64,000 bases of DNA from positions 1-64,000 of the forward strand of contig JAIUPO010000005.1 of NCBI GenBank assembly GCA_020160805.1, given 5' to 3'. This DNA is from Actinomycetota bacterium (GTDB taxonomy: Bacteria > Actinomycetota > Actinomycetes > Actinomycetales > Dermatophilaceae). This document shows, piece after piece, positions 44,282-53,123 of this stretch; positions within the stretch are counted from its first letter, which is position 1; each line of letters starts with the position of its first letter. The notes beneath the pieces are model-generated. The model saw only the letters and a program-made list of their open reading frames with translations. It made no database searches and was not told the origin of the DNA. The position numbers and the translations under genes were made by a program.

Positions 44282-44297
44282 ATGAGTGACCGGGCGC

Positions 44298-45704
44298 TCA
44301 GGCGCGCAGGGCCTGCGCCAGGTCGCGGAAGTCGGAGACCAGGACGTCCATCTCTTCCTGGGTGTGGGCCAGCGAGACCAGCCACTGCTCGTCGAGGCCG
44401 GGCGGGGTCAGGATGCCGCGGTTGACGCCCCAGAGCCAGGACAGCTCGGCGACGCCGAAGTCGGTGGCTTTGTAGTCGCGGTAGTTGCGCACCGGCGTGG
44501 TCGACCACGTGATGCAGCCCTTCACTCCGAGCGCGACCGTGTGGGCCGGGAGTTGGTACTCGCGGATGATCTCGTCGATGTGATCCAGCGTGGTGACATT
44601 GATCGTCTCCGCGACCTCGAGCGCCTCGCGGGTGCACACTTCATCGACCGCGCGGGCCGCCGCCATGACCAGCGGATTGCCGTTGTAGGTGCCGAAGTGC
44701 GCCATCCGGCCGTCCACGACGACCTGCATGACATCGCTGGTGCCGCCGAAAGCCGCCAGTGGCAGACCGCCGCCGATGCTCTTGGCCAAGGTGATCAGGT
44801 CGGGCTTGACGCCGAGGCGCTGGGAGGCACCGGCATATCCGGCGGTGAGTCCGGTCTTGACCTCATCGAAGATCAGCAGCACGCCGTGCTCGTTGCAGGC
44901 GGCGCGAACGGCGGCGAGATAGCCCTCGTCGGGGACGACGATCGCGAGATTCTCGATCACCGGCTCCATGACGATCGCGGCGATCTCCCGGCCGTGCTCG
45001 CTCAGGATCTCGTTCAGGCGATCCATATTGTTGTAGGGCACGACGTAGACGGTCCCGGCCTCGACATCGAAGGGGACGTCGGGGATGGGGGCGTCGGCCG
45101 GGCCGATGTCGGCCAGGGCTGGCTTGACGGAGACCTGGAGGGCGTCATAGCCGCCGTGGTAGCCACCCTCGATCTTGATGATCGCCTTGCGCTGGGTGTA
45201 TGCCCGAGCGGTCCGGACGGCATACATCAGCGACTCGGTGCCGGACTGGGTGAAACGGAGCATGTCGAGACCGAAGCGGGTCTGATAGCGCTCGGCGACC
45301 TCGGTGGCGGTGGGTGAGGGGGTGACGAAGAGGGTGCCGACGGACTGCAGGGCTTCCTCGACATAAGCCACGACGGTCGGGTTGAGGTGGCCGACGAGCA
45401 TCGCACCGAACCCCATCGACAGATCGAGCAGCCGGCGGCCGTCGACATCGGTCAACCAGGCACCGCGCGCCTTGACGATGGAGATGGGGTGGGGCTCCCA
45501 GTGTTGGAAGGAGGAGGTCACGCCGAGCGGCAGCGACTTGCTGGCCTGGCGGTTGTGATCGGCCGAGGCGGGGGTGTTGGCGGTGAACTTCTCCCACTCG
45601 GCGGCGAGCAGTTGCTGCACCCGTCCGGGGTCCACGGGCATCGAGCTCTCGGGGAGCGACCGGCGGGTTGCCGGATCGTGCGCGGGCCAGGACGTCGGGG
45701 TCAT
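44298..45704 (-). CDS. Class III PLP-dependent aminotransferase
   Basis: A 468-residue aminotransferase related to glutamate-1-semialdehyde aminomutase and omega-transaminases. QSGTESLMYAVRTARAYTQR (phosphate site), KIEGGYHGGYD, LLIFDEVKTGLTAGYAG (Asp for the PLP ring nitrogen) and LAKSIGGGLPLAAFGG with the PLP lysine are all there. Substrate cannot be told; hemL itself is usually shorter. The ATG at 45704 has AGGAGG 10 bases before it. It follows the B3/B4 gene by 60 bases on the same strand, so they may be co-transcribed. Confidence 0.88.
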   Translation of the reverse strand: MTPTSWPAHDPATRRSLPESSMPVDPGRVQQLLAAEWEKFTANTPASADHNRQASKSLPLGVTSSFQHWEPHPISIVKARGAWLTDVDGRRLLDLSMGFGAMLVGHLNPTVVAYVEEALQSVGTLFVTPSPTATEVAERYQTRFGLDMLRFTQSGTESLMYAVRTARAYTQRKAIIKIEGGYHGGYDALQVSVKPALADIGPADAPIPDVPFDVEAGTVYVVPYNNMDRLNEILSEHGREIAAIVMEPVIENLAIVVPDEGYLAAVRAACNEHGVLLIFDEVKTGLTAGYAGASQRLGVKPDLITLAKSIGGGLPLAAFGGTSDVMQVVVDGRMAHFGTYNGNPLVMAAARAVDEVCTREALEVAETINVTTLDHIDEIIREYQLPAHTVALGVKGCITWSTTPVRNYRDYKATDFGVAELSWLWGVNRGILTPPGLDEQWLVSLAHTQEEMDVLVSDFRDLAQALRA

Positions 45705-45764
45705 TCGGGTCAAGCCTCCTTCAGGGCCGCGAGCGCCCATCGCTCACGGCATACCCCCATGATG

Positions 45765-46496
45765 TCAGTCCGCCGAAGCTGGCGCAGCAGCCTCGATCCG
45801 GTCCGGACCGAGCAGTCGGGAGGCGGTCTCGCAGGCGGGCGCGTGCCTGCGCAAAACAGTGGCCAGGTCCTCCCCGGCGGCGCTGACAGCGCCGGCCGCG
45901 GATGGGCCGAGCCCGTCGATGATGAAGAGTGCATCGCGGGTCGCCGGCGAGATGCGGGTCCGGGCGCCTTGCCGCCAGTTCCATCGTCGGCAGGTGGCGC
46001 CGATGTCGTCGCGCCAGACGACTTCGCCGGCCTTGGGGTTGGCCGCGACGACGACGCCGGCCTCGACCGCGTCGAAGATCTCGGTGCCGTCGGCGACGAC
46101 GAGGCGCGGGGGGCCGGCATATGCCTGCAGATCCTCGCCCCCGAGCGGCAGCAGGTGGCGGACCGAGATGGCGTTGTAGTGATCCGTGAGTCGGTCGATC
46201 CGAGGCAAGCCGTCGGCGGCTCGACGCAGCAGGGATTCCAGGCTGCTGACGGCCGATCGTGGCCGAACACCGAAGGCAGAGAAGGCTTCTCGCCACAGCG
46301 CTACCTGAGGTATGGCGGCCGGTTCCGTGTCGGCGAGCAGCCCACGGGCGAAGTCCTCGGCCGCGCGGAGCGCCGCATCGCTGGCCTCGTCGCTGGGGCC
46401 ACCCACGGCACCGTGGGCCGTAATGATGAGCGCGGCGTAGTCCGGGCGCAGCGCCCGGACCTCCTCGCCGATCCAGGCCTGCTGTAGGTCAGTCAC
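45765..46496 (-). CDS. B3/B4 tRNA-binding-domain protein
   Basis: A 243-residue protein made mainly of a B3/4 domain, the fold used by phenylalanyl-tRNA synthetase beta for editing. Typical text: DHYNAISVRHLLPLGGEDL, then VEAGVVVAANPKAGEVVWRDD and RRWNWRQGARTRIS, with DALFIIDGLGPSAA near the end. Stand-alone members may edit mischarged tRNA or bind amino acids, but this is not settled. The GTG at 46496 is 6 bases after TAGCGT (46503-46508), so leaderless. It precedes the class III aminotransferase. Confidence 0.85.
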   Translation of the reverse strand: MTDLQQAWIGEEVRALRPDYAALIITAHGAVGGPSDEASDAALRAAEDFARGLLADTEPAAIPQVALWREAFSAFGVRPRSAVSSLESLLRRAADGLPRIDRLTDHYNAISVRHLLPLGGEDLQAYAGPPRLVVADGTEIFDAVEAGVVVAANPKAGEVVWRDDIGATCRRWNWRQGARTRISPATRDALFIIDGLGPSAAGAVSAAGEDLATVLRRHAPACETASRLLGPDRIEAAAPASAD

Positions 46497-46633
46497 GAGC
46501 TCACGCTACCGGTGGCGGCGGTGGGGTCGCACGGGTCGTCGGCCGCGTGAGGGGGGTTGTCAGACCTCATCTCTAGCGTCTGTGATGTCGGGCTGAATCG
46601 GTGGTCCGGCGTCTTGAGCGAAAGGAGAGAGCC

Positions 46634-46921
46634 ATGTTGATCGACTGCACAGGGTGCCCGGTTCGCGGCACGCACTGCGATGGGTGCATGGTCACCGGGC
46701 TGCTCGCGACCATTCCCCTGGGATCGGCTCACGCACCGCCGCTGGGAGCCGCCGAAGGCATCGGTCCGAGCGAGGTCGGGCTGGACCGACGCGAGCGTGC
46801 CGCGGTGACCGCGCTGGTCTCGGCGGGCCTGGTCAGCGCCGAGGTCGCCGCTGCAGCGCGCGCCGTCCTGGAGCCCTCGACGCTGCAGCAGTGGCGCGGG
46901 GTTGTCTCAGCCACTGGCTGA
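46634..46921 (+). CDS. Small Cys-rich protein
   Basis: A 95-residue protein whose first 25 residues carry four cysteines (DCTGCPVRGTHCDGCMVTGL), a CxxC-x6-CxxC pattern that could bind zinc or an iron-sulfur cluster. The rest is Ala/Leu-rich and helical (RRERAAVTALVSAGLVSAEVAAAAR). I recall similar small actinobacterial proteins but no function. A strong SD (aaaggagaga) precedes the ATG. It converges on the GT-C-like gene with 11 bases between stops. Confidence 0.8.
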   Translation: MLIDCTGCPVRGTHCDGCMVTGLLATIPLGSAHAPPLGAAEGIGPSEVGLDRRERAAVTALVSAGLVSAEVAAAARAVLEPSTLQQWRGVVSATG

Positions 46922-46932
46922 GCGACTTCGGT

Positions 46933-48408
46933 TCAGCGGGTGACTGGCCGAGCCGGCGGCGACGGTTGCTCGCTCGGCTGCGCGAGGCGGTCGGTGAGCC
47001 GGTCCGCGACGAGCGAGAGCGCGACGAGCGTGCCGACGAGCCAGTACTGGTTGTAGAAGGCCTGCTTGTTGACGATATTCGCGGCAAACAGGACGAGGGC
47101 GATCCAGCGCAGCAACTCCCCGAGCGGCGGTTGTCGGCGGGCAACCATGATCAGCGCGCTCGCGAGGGCGCCGAGGACCACGATGGCCGTGGCATAGAAA
47201 GGCAGGGTGATGCCATATTCGTTGAGGAAGAACAGGTACCACGTGTTCGCAAACCGGATGGGGTGGAAGCCGACCAGCAGCGTGATGGTGTCGTGGACGA
47301 AATCGGCGGGAGCCGTCAAGAACCATGGCGCGATCAGGGCACCGGTTGCAGCTCCGGTCGCGATGGCTCGGGCGGGGCCGAAGGGGCGCCAGAGCAGGAG
47401 CAGGGGCAGGACCAGCGCGAGGTGTTGTTTGCTGGCGCACGCCAGGGCCAGGGGAAGCACCGCCCACCAAGCGTGACCACGGACGACGAGCACGGCCCAC
47501 CAGACGATGCCGGTCAACAGCAGCGGCTCGGTCCAGGCTTGGTCGATCTGGGTCAGGGTGCCGGGGACCAGGAGAATCAGCGCGGTCGCGGCGGCGGCAA
47601 TCCAGTGCGGGTCCCGGTCCGCAGGCTCGAGCGTCGCGGCGACTGACGCGTGGGCGGACGCCGACCCGGTGGCCGATGTTGACGTCGTCCAGCGTGCCCC
47701 GGACCAGCCGGTGTCGGACGCTCCGCTGGCGTGCCTCGTGCGAATGGCAGACGCGAGCTGCCAGATGCCGATGGCCAGGACGACGGCCCATACCAGCTGC
47801 ATCCACCGGACGTCGCCGGCGAGCCAGCGTCCGGGGGCCAGCAGGACCGCGGTCCAGGGCAGGTAGGTGAAGGCGTCCTGGATGCCCGGGGAGTCGACCC
47901 AGGTCACGCTATAGAAGTTTTCGCCGCGCGCCAGCGCGTCGGAAGCTTGCTGCAAGGTAACCCAGACATCGATCTTCGGCGCGGGATCGGTGCGGATCGC
48001 GATGGCCGAGCTGACGGCATACGCCGCGACGGCGCTGCCCCAGGCGAGCCCGCTGCGCCCACGCCACAGGGCTGCTGCGGCCACGCACGCGCCGAGGGCG
48101 AGCACCCCGCGGGCTGCCCATTCCCAGGGCAGCGGGAGATAACTGAATAGCGGAAGCAGCAGACCGAGGGCTGCGCCGGCGGGGAGGATCAGCGCCATCA
48201 GGCCTGGCGTGAGGTTCAGCCGCGAGCGTCGCACGAGCCACAGCACGAGCAGTAAGCACGCGGCCGTGAGCGTGAGCAGGATCCGCACCCGGAACCGGAC
48301 GACGCTGTACTGCAGCATCCCGAAGCCGGCCAACCATGCCAGCGCGAACAGGAGCGGGCCAAGATGCTGCCGGGCGGCTCGCGGCGAGGGAAGCGAGGCG
48401 GTGGGCAC
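46933..48408 (-). CDS. Polytopic membrane protein, GT87/GT-C-like
   Basis: A 491-residue protein with about 11-12 hydrophobic segments. An acidic loop (KIDVWVTLQQASDALARGENFYS) early in the chain and a FTYLPWTAVLLAPGRWL stretch match the general layout of GT-C polyprenyl-phosphate-mannose-dependent transferases (GT87/DUF2029), which add sugars outside the membrane. The GTG at 48408 has no clear SD. A sugar transfer role is inferred from fold pattern only. The 257 bases between it and the next divergent gene hold only that gene's promoter. Confidence 0.7.
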   Translation of the reverse strand: MPTASLPSPRAARQHLGPLLFALAWLAGFGMLQYSVVRFRVRILLTLTAACLLLVLWLVRRSRLNLTPGLMALILPAGAALGLLLPLFSYLPLPWEWAARGVLALGACVAAAALWRGRSGLAWGSAVAAYAVSSAIAIRTDPAPKIDVWVTLQQASDALARGENFYSVTWVDSPGIQDAFTYLPWTAVLLAPGRWLAGDVRWMQLVWAVVLAIGIWQLASAIRTRHASGASDTGWSGARWTTSTSATGSASAHASVAATLEPADRDPHWIAAAATALILLVPGTLTQIDQAWTEPLLLTGIVWWAVLVVRGHAWWAVLPLALACASKQHLALVLPLLLLWRPFGPARAIATGAATGALIAPWFLTAPADFVHDTITLLVGFHPIRFANTWYLFFLNEYGITLPFYATAIVVLGALASALIMVARRQPPLGELLRWIALVLFAANIVNKQAFYNQYWLVGTLVALSLVADRLTDRLAQPSEQPSPPARPVTR

Positions 48409-48665
48409 GGGGTGCGGCTCCTGAGGGTGGGTTCGGTCGGCGAGGGGTTCGGTAGGACGGGATTCGGCCTAGACGGATCGCTTGGCGTTTGGCTCGGAAG
48501 AGTTCAGTCTGCGGGTGAGCTCGACGTGCGCGACGCGAAGGACAAGGGTATGCGGACCAGCCGCGCGCCTGTCCTCCCCGTGGCAAGGGCCGACGCTAGC
48601 GAGGTGCTATGCACCAAGACCGCTGAGGGCAATCGCGCACGCACGGATCGCGTACGCTTCCCCGC

Positions 48666-49112
48666 ATGGCGGACACCACCGAGAGCTCGATCGTCATCGA
48701 CGCAGAGCCAGGCGCGATCCTCGACGTTATCGCCGATCTCGAGGCCTACCCGGAGTGGACGGGCGCGATTAAAGAGGTCGAGATCCTCGCCGAGGAGGGG
48801 GACGGCTGGCCCGACCGGGTCCGGATGACGATGGATGCGGGCGTCATCAAGGACACCTACACCCTCGATTACGACTGGGATATCGCCGAGGACGGTTCAG
48901 GGACCGTGTCCTGGACCCTCGTCGAGGCCTCAGTGCTCAAGGCGATGGACGGCACCTACACCCTCACCGCAGTGGATGACGGAACCCAGGTGGACTACTC
49001 CCTCCTGGTTGACCTGAAGATCCCTGTGCTCGGCATGCTTAAGCGCAAGGCCGAAAAGGTCATCATCGACACCGCTTTGAAAGATCTGAAGAAGCGGGTC
49101 GAGTCACTCTGA
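48666..49112 (+). CDS. SRPBCC (START-like) family protein
   Basis: A 148-residue single-domain helix-grip protein (ESSIVIDAEPGAILDVIADLEAYPEWTG at the start, ALKDLKKRVESL at the end) with a cavity for a hydrophobic ligand. It resembles Rv2185c and polyketide-cyclase-like proteins; ligand unknown. TACGCT at 48653-48658, 7 bases before the ATG, suggests a leaderless start. It is the first gene of a tight run (SRPBCC, ArsA-like, 50338 gene, ROK kinase, nuclease-like) with overlaps of 0-4 bases; its stop lies inside the next gene's CTG start. Confidence 0.88.
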   Translation: MADTTESSIVIDAEPGAILDVIADLEAYPEWTGAIKEVEILAEEGDGWPDRVRMTMDAGVIKDTYTLDYDWDIAEDGSGTVSWTLVEASVLKAMDGTYTLTAVDDGTQVDYSLLVDLKIPVLGMLKRKAEKVIIDTALKDLKKRVESL

Positions 49113-50341
49113 ACCCCCGCGTCCTCCTCTTCACCGGCAAGGGGGGTGTCGGCAAGACCACCTCTGCGGCCGCGACGGCGATCAGTGCCGCCCGGGCTGG
49201 GATCGAGACCCTGGTCATGTCCACCGATGCGGCGCATTCGCTCGGGGACGCCCTGGATCGCGACCTGACCGGCACTGGTCGCGGCGAGCCCTTGGCGATC
49301 GAGCCGCGCCTGTCCGCCCTTCAGGTCAGCGGCCGCCGCCACTTCGACGGCTCCTGGGATGTCGTGCAGGAATACCTCGTCACGACCCTCGGCGCCCTCG
49401 GCGTGGACCCGGTTGTCGCCGAGGAGATGACCTCGCTGCCTGGGGCGGAGGAGATCGCTGCGCTGCTGGAGTTGCGCACCCAGGCCGAGTCCGGCCGATG
49501 GGAACTCATCGTCGTCGATTGCGCCCCGACGGCCGAAACCCTGCGGCTGCTCGCCTTCCCCGAGAACCTCGCCTGGCATCTGCGCCGAATGCTGCCGGGC
49601 ACGGCGGGTATGCGTCGTGCCGCCCGCCCCGCCGCAGCCGCCGCCTTGGGCATTCCCCTGCCGGGTCCCGAGGTCGTCGATATCGTCCGCCGCTGGCATG
49701 ACGACATGCTCGCCGTGCGGGCGCTGCTCGCGGCCGATCGGTCATCGGTGCGCCTGGTTACGACGCCCGAGAGCGTGGTCATCGCCGAATCGCGGCGGAC
49801 CTGGACCTCGCTCAGCCTCTACGGCTACTGCGTCGATGCCGTCTATGTGAACAAGATTCTCCCCGCACCGGATCCTGGCGAAGCCGTGGGCAGTGGTGCG
49901 GCCGGCTTCCTGCGCTCGTGGAATCAGGCGCAAGCGCGGGGCGTCGCGGAGGTCGTGGAGTCCTTCGAGGGCATCCCCGTTGTGCGTTCGCCCTATCTCG
50001 ATCGTGAGCCGATCGGGCCGGACGCACTGCATACCCTCGCCCAGAGCCTCGACCTCGGCACCCTTGCTGGTGCTGATCTGCTCGCCACGGTGCCCACCTC
50101 GCCGATGGCGGTCCGGCGCACCGACCAGGGCTTCGATCTCGCGCTGCACCTGCCCCTGACCTCCGCGAGCGAGGTCGGCCTCCAACGACGGGCCGACGAA
50201 CTGTTGCTCACCGTCGGTGAACACCGGCGCATCGTCACGCTGCCGAGCGTCCTGCGTCGCTGCGACGTTGCTGGTGCCCGTGTCCGCTCGGGGCGTCTGA
50301 CCGTCGCCTTCGTCCCCGACCCCGCACAATGGCCTCGATGA
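49109..50341 (+). CDS. ArsA/Get3-like P-loop ATPase, apparent CTG start
   Basis: A 410-residue P-loop ATPase related to ArsA and Get3 (Rv2184c position). The Walker A FTGKGGVGKTT lies at about residues 8-18, followed by STDAAHSLGDAL (switch I-like) and VVDCAPTAETLRLL (Walker B region). The first ATG in frame is at 49217, after the Walker A, and no ATG, GTG or TTG occurs earlier in the open frame. A CTG at 49109 overlaps the upstream stop (CTGA) and gives the usual short N-terminus (NPRVLLFTGKGGVGKTT). The substrate is unknown; metal or tail-anchor functions are not implied. Its end overlaps the next ATG. Confidence 0.85.
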   Translation: MNPRVLLFTGKGGVGKTTSAAATAISAARAGIETLVMSTDAAHSLGDALDRDLTGTGRGEPLAIEPRLSALQVSGRRHFDGSWDVVQEYLVTTLGALGVDPVVAEEMTSLPGAEEIAALLELRTQAESGRWELIVVDCAPTAETLRLLAFPENLAWHLRRMLPGTAGMRRAARPAAAAALGIPLPGPEVVDIVRRWHDDMLAVRALLAADRSSVRLVTTPESVVIAESRRTWTSLSLYGYCVDAVYVNKILPAPDPGEAVGSGAAGFLRSWNQAQARGVAEVVESFEGIPVVRSPYLDREPIGPDALHTLAQSLDLGTLAGADLLATVPTSPMAVRRTDQGFDLALHLPLTSASEVGLQRRADELLLTVGEHRRIVTLPSVLRRCDVAGARVRSGRLTVAFVPDPAQWPR

Positions 50342-50820
50342 ATCCACCGACTGAAGCCAGCGGCGTCCTCGCCGAGGAGGCGCGTCGGCTCGTCGACGCC
50401 CTCGGCGGATGGAGTATGCCGGACGCCACCCCCCTCGAGGCCGACGACCCGGCTCCTGCCGCCACCGCACATTCGCCGACCTGCACCTGGTGCCCGCTGT
50501 GTCGGGGGGTGGAGTCGATCCGCTCGGTCGACCCCGAGGCCGTCGATCGCCTCGCCGATGCCGTCTCGGCCTTGGCCACGGCGATCAGCGAGGTCGGTAT
50601 CCAGCTGCGCGATCGGCTCGGCACACCGGCCGGGACTCGCTCCAACGCGAGCAGCGCCGCCACCGGCGGACCCCCGCGCACGGCGGGTGGGGCGGGCGCC
50701 ACGGCATACGACATCCCGGTTTTCGACGACGATCTCCCACACCATGGCGACCTCGACGACGACGATGATCCCCAGAACGAGGTCGACGACGCGGCGCTGG
50801 CCGCCGACGAGGAGGAGTAG
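50338..50820 (+). CDS. Hypothetical acidic protein with CxxC
   Basis: A 160-residue protein that may match Rv2183c by position. It has a CTWCPLCRGVES motif near residue 50, a predicted helix (VDRLADAVSALATAISEVGIQL), and a very acidic tail. The ATG at 50338 overlaps the ArsA-like stop (ATGA); a start at 50329 is possible. The next gene begins right after its stop. No function recognised. Confidence 0.75.
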   Translation: MNPPTEASGVLAEEARRLVDALGGWSMPDATPLEADDPAPAATAHSPTCTWCPLCRGVESIRSVDPEAVDRLADAVSALATAISEVGIQLRDRLGTPAGTRSNASSAATGGPPRTAGGAGATAYDIPVFDDDLPHHGDLDDDDDPQNEVDDAALAADEEE

Positions 50821-51786
50821 ATGGGGCTCGCGATCGGGGTCGACATTGGTGGGACCAAGGTGGCTGCCGGCATCGTCGACGAGAGCGGCACGATCCTGCG
50901 CCGGGCCCGCGCCGACACCCCCGATCGCTCGGTCCACCCAAAGGTCGTCGAGGACACCATCGTGGGCGTGGTCGGCGAGCTGATGGACGGCGCGGACCGC
51001 GAGATCGTCGCCGTGGGAATCGGCGCCGCGGGCTTCGTCGCTGCTGACCGCGCCACGATCGTTTTCGCCCCGCACCTGTCCTGGAGGAACGAGCCGCTCC
51101 GCGAGCGCCTCGGTGACCGGGTCGGGCCCCCGATCTTCATCGACAATGACGCCAATGCCGCGATGTGGGCCGAGAACAAGTTCGGTGCCGCCCGCGGCGA
51201 GGCCGACGCCATGATGATCACGCTTGGCACCGGCATCGGGGGCGGCGTCCTGATGGGCGGCGAAGTCTTCCGCGGCCGATTCGGCATCGCCGGCGAGTTC
51301 GGGCACATGCAGGTTGTCCCCGGCGGCCATCGCTGCGAGTGCGGCAACCGCGGCTGCTGGGAGCAGTACGCCTCCGGCAACGCGCTCGTCCGCGAGGCTC
51401 GAGGCCTGGTCAGCGCGAACAGTCCGCTGGCGCGGGATCTGTATGAACGTGTTCAGGGCGACCCCAGTCGGCTCACTGGACCGCTCGTGACCGAGGTCGC
51501 GCAGGCGGGCGATCGCACCGCCGTGGAACTGCTCGCTGAGGTCGGTACCTGGCTGGGAATCGGCATGGCCAATCTCGCGGCGGCCTTCGATCCCGGCATT
51601 TTTGTCGTCGGCGGCGGCGTCAGCGCGGCGGGGGAGTTGCTCATCGAGCCGGCCCGTCAGGCCTTCCGGCGCCAGTTGACCGGCCGCGGTTTCCGCCCGG
51701 AAGCGCGCATCGTGCGGGCGGAACTCGGCAACGAGGCTGGTCTGATCGGGGCAGCCGATCTCGCGCGCCAGAGCGTCACCGGCTGA
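50821..51786 (+). CDS. ROK-family glucokinase
   Basis: A 321-residue sugar kinase. GVDIGGTKVAAGIVD (phosphate 1), the IDNDANAAMWAENKFG catalytic Asp, TLGTGIGGGV (phosphate 2) and the zinc site CECGNRGCWE are all clear, a full set for ROK kinases. No helix-turn-helix precedes, so it is an enzyme and not a repressor. Glucose is the likely substrate. It directly follows the acidic protein gene without gap and is 2 bases before the nuclease-like gene. Confidence 0.92.
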   Translation: MGLAIGVDIGGTKVAAGIVDESGTILRRARADTPDRSVHPKVVEDTIVGVVGELMDGADREIVAVGIGAAGFVAADRATIVFAPHLSWRNEPLRERLGDRVGPPIFIDNDANAAMWAENKFGAARGEADAMMITLGTGIGGGVLMGGEVFRGRFGIAGEFGHMQVVPGGHRCECGNRGCWEQYASGNALVREARGLVSANSPLARDLYERVQGDPSRLTGPLVTEVAQAGDRTAVELLAEVGTWLGIGMANLAAAFDPGIFVVGGGVSAAGELLIEPARQAFRRQLTGRGFRPEARIVRAELGNEAGLIGAADLARQSVTG

Positions 51787-51788
51787 TT

Positions 51789-52481
51789 GTGAGCACTCTG
51801 CGCGTCGCGACCTACAACACGCGCGACTTCCTCGATGACCGCCGGGCCGCCGCCCGGGTCATCCGTGCCATCGATCCCGATGTGCTGTGCCTGCAAGAGG
51901 TGCCGCGGCGGCTGTTCGCCGCTCGCCGGGTCGCCGCCTTCGCCCGCCTGTGCGATATGACCTGGGCGGGTCATCACCGCGGCAGCGGCGGCACGACGAT
52001 CTTCACGAGTAGCCGTGTCGAGGTCGTGGAATCGCGCCACTTCCGGCTCCGCGTCGCCCTTGCCCAGCGCACCCGCGGCTTCGCCGTCACGCGCGTCGCT
52101 CTGCCGGGCCGTGAGCCCTTGGTCGTCGCGTCCGTGCACCTCAGTCTCAAGGCGCAGGAGCGCACCCGGCATATGCAGCAGATCCTCGCCGCCGTCGGCA
52201 CTCGGGAGACGATCGTCTGCGGTGACCTCAACGAGCAGTCCGATGGCGCGGCGTGGAAACTTCTCGCGACGCCGCTGCGGCTGATCTCGCCGGGCGCGCC
52301 GACCTTCCCCGCGAAGGCTCCGCGGCGGCTCCTTGATGTCATCTTTGCTGCGCCGAGCGTGACTGCCTTGCCGCACAACGACATTCGACTTGACCCCGAT
52401 GATGTCGTCGCGGCGAGCGATCACCGTCCCGTTTGGGTCGACATCCGCACCGATCCCGATCCCGCCAACCCCGTCATTTAG
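51789..52481 (+). CDS. Endonuclease/exonuclease/phosphatase-fold protein
   Basis: A 230-residue protein of the DNase I-like EEP fold: RVATYNTRDF, DVLCLQEVP (metal Glu), VVASVHLSLKAQERTRHM, VCGDLNEQSDGAAW (Asp/Asn) and ASDHRPVWVDI (catalytic His). No signal peptide, so probably cytosolic. Substrate may be DNA, phospholipid or a sugar phosphate; not fixed. GTG start 2 bases after the ROK stop, thus in the same operon. Confidence 0.87.
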   Translation: MSTLRVATYNTRDFLDDRRAAARVIRAIDPDVLCLQEVPRRLFAARRVAAFARLCDMTWAGHHRGSGGTTIFTSSRVEVVESRHFRLRVALAQRTRGFAVTRVALPGREPLVVASVHLSLKAQERTRHMQQILAAVGTRETIVCGDLNEQSDGAAWKLLATPLRLISPGAPTFPAKAPRRLLDVIFAAPSVTALPHNDIRLDPDDVVAASDHRPVWVDIRTDPDPANPVI

Positions 52482-52486
52482 TGGGT

Positions 52487-53017
52487 TCAGACGACGGCGC
52501 CGTCCCCGCGGTCGTCGTCATCGGAGTCGCGCAAGACCAGGAGCACGAAACCGCCGACGATCAGCAGGATCGCCAGCCAGGTCCACCAGTCCGCGACATC
52601 GGGGCGGAAGATGACCAACCACAGCATGAGCACGGTGCCGCCGACCAGGCCGCCGATGATTCCCCAGAAGTGCAGATCCTCCTGCGGCGGGAGCGGGCGA
52701 GGTGGCGGAGGCTCGTAGTGGTCCTCCGCCTCCACCTGCGCCACGAGGTCTTCGTAGTCCAGGTCGGAGGTGGCCCCGCGCCATACCGGCACATCGAGCG
52801 CCGGCGGAGGTGGCGGGGGCGGGGTGATGGGCCGCAGGACCGGCGGCGGATTCACCGCTGGGATGACCGGCCCAGGTGGGGTCCGCGGAATATCCGACGT
52901 CGGATCGGCCGCCTCGAGGGGACCCTCCGCGCGCAACTGCTCAACAATCTCGGCGAAGCGCGCGTCGACATCATCGTCGTCGCGAATCGCATCGTCCGAA
53001 GCGGGCATGGCGCTCAT
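52487..53017 (-). CDS. Pro-rich protein with two C-terminal helices
   Basis: A 176-residue protein with an acidic N-terminus (DARFAEIVEQLRAEG), a proline-rich middle (ITPPPPPPPALDVP), and two membrane helices (FWGIIGGLVGGTVLMLWLVIF and WWTWLAILLIVGGFVLLVL), ending in an Asp-rich tail. No function recognised. It converges on the nuclease-like gene with 5 bases between, and is divergent from the acyltransferase gene. Confidence 0.78.
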   Translation of the reverse strand: MSAMPASDDAIRDDDDVDARFAEIVEQLRAEGPLEAADPTSDIPRTPPGPVIPAVNPPPVLRPITPPPPPPPALDVPVWRGATSDLDYEDLVAQVEAEDHYEPPPPRPLPPQEDLHFWGIIGGLVGGTVLMLWLVIFRPDVADWWTWLAILLIVGGFVLLVLRDSDDDDRGDGAVV

Positions 53018-53123
53018 CTTTCCATGTCGACGAACGCGCGACTATCCATTCCGCGAGCCGCCCGGCATGTGCCTATGAGGTGCCGTAGAGTGCACAGAAT
53101 CAGCCTGGAAGGGGATCGTCGGC

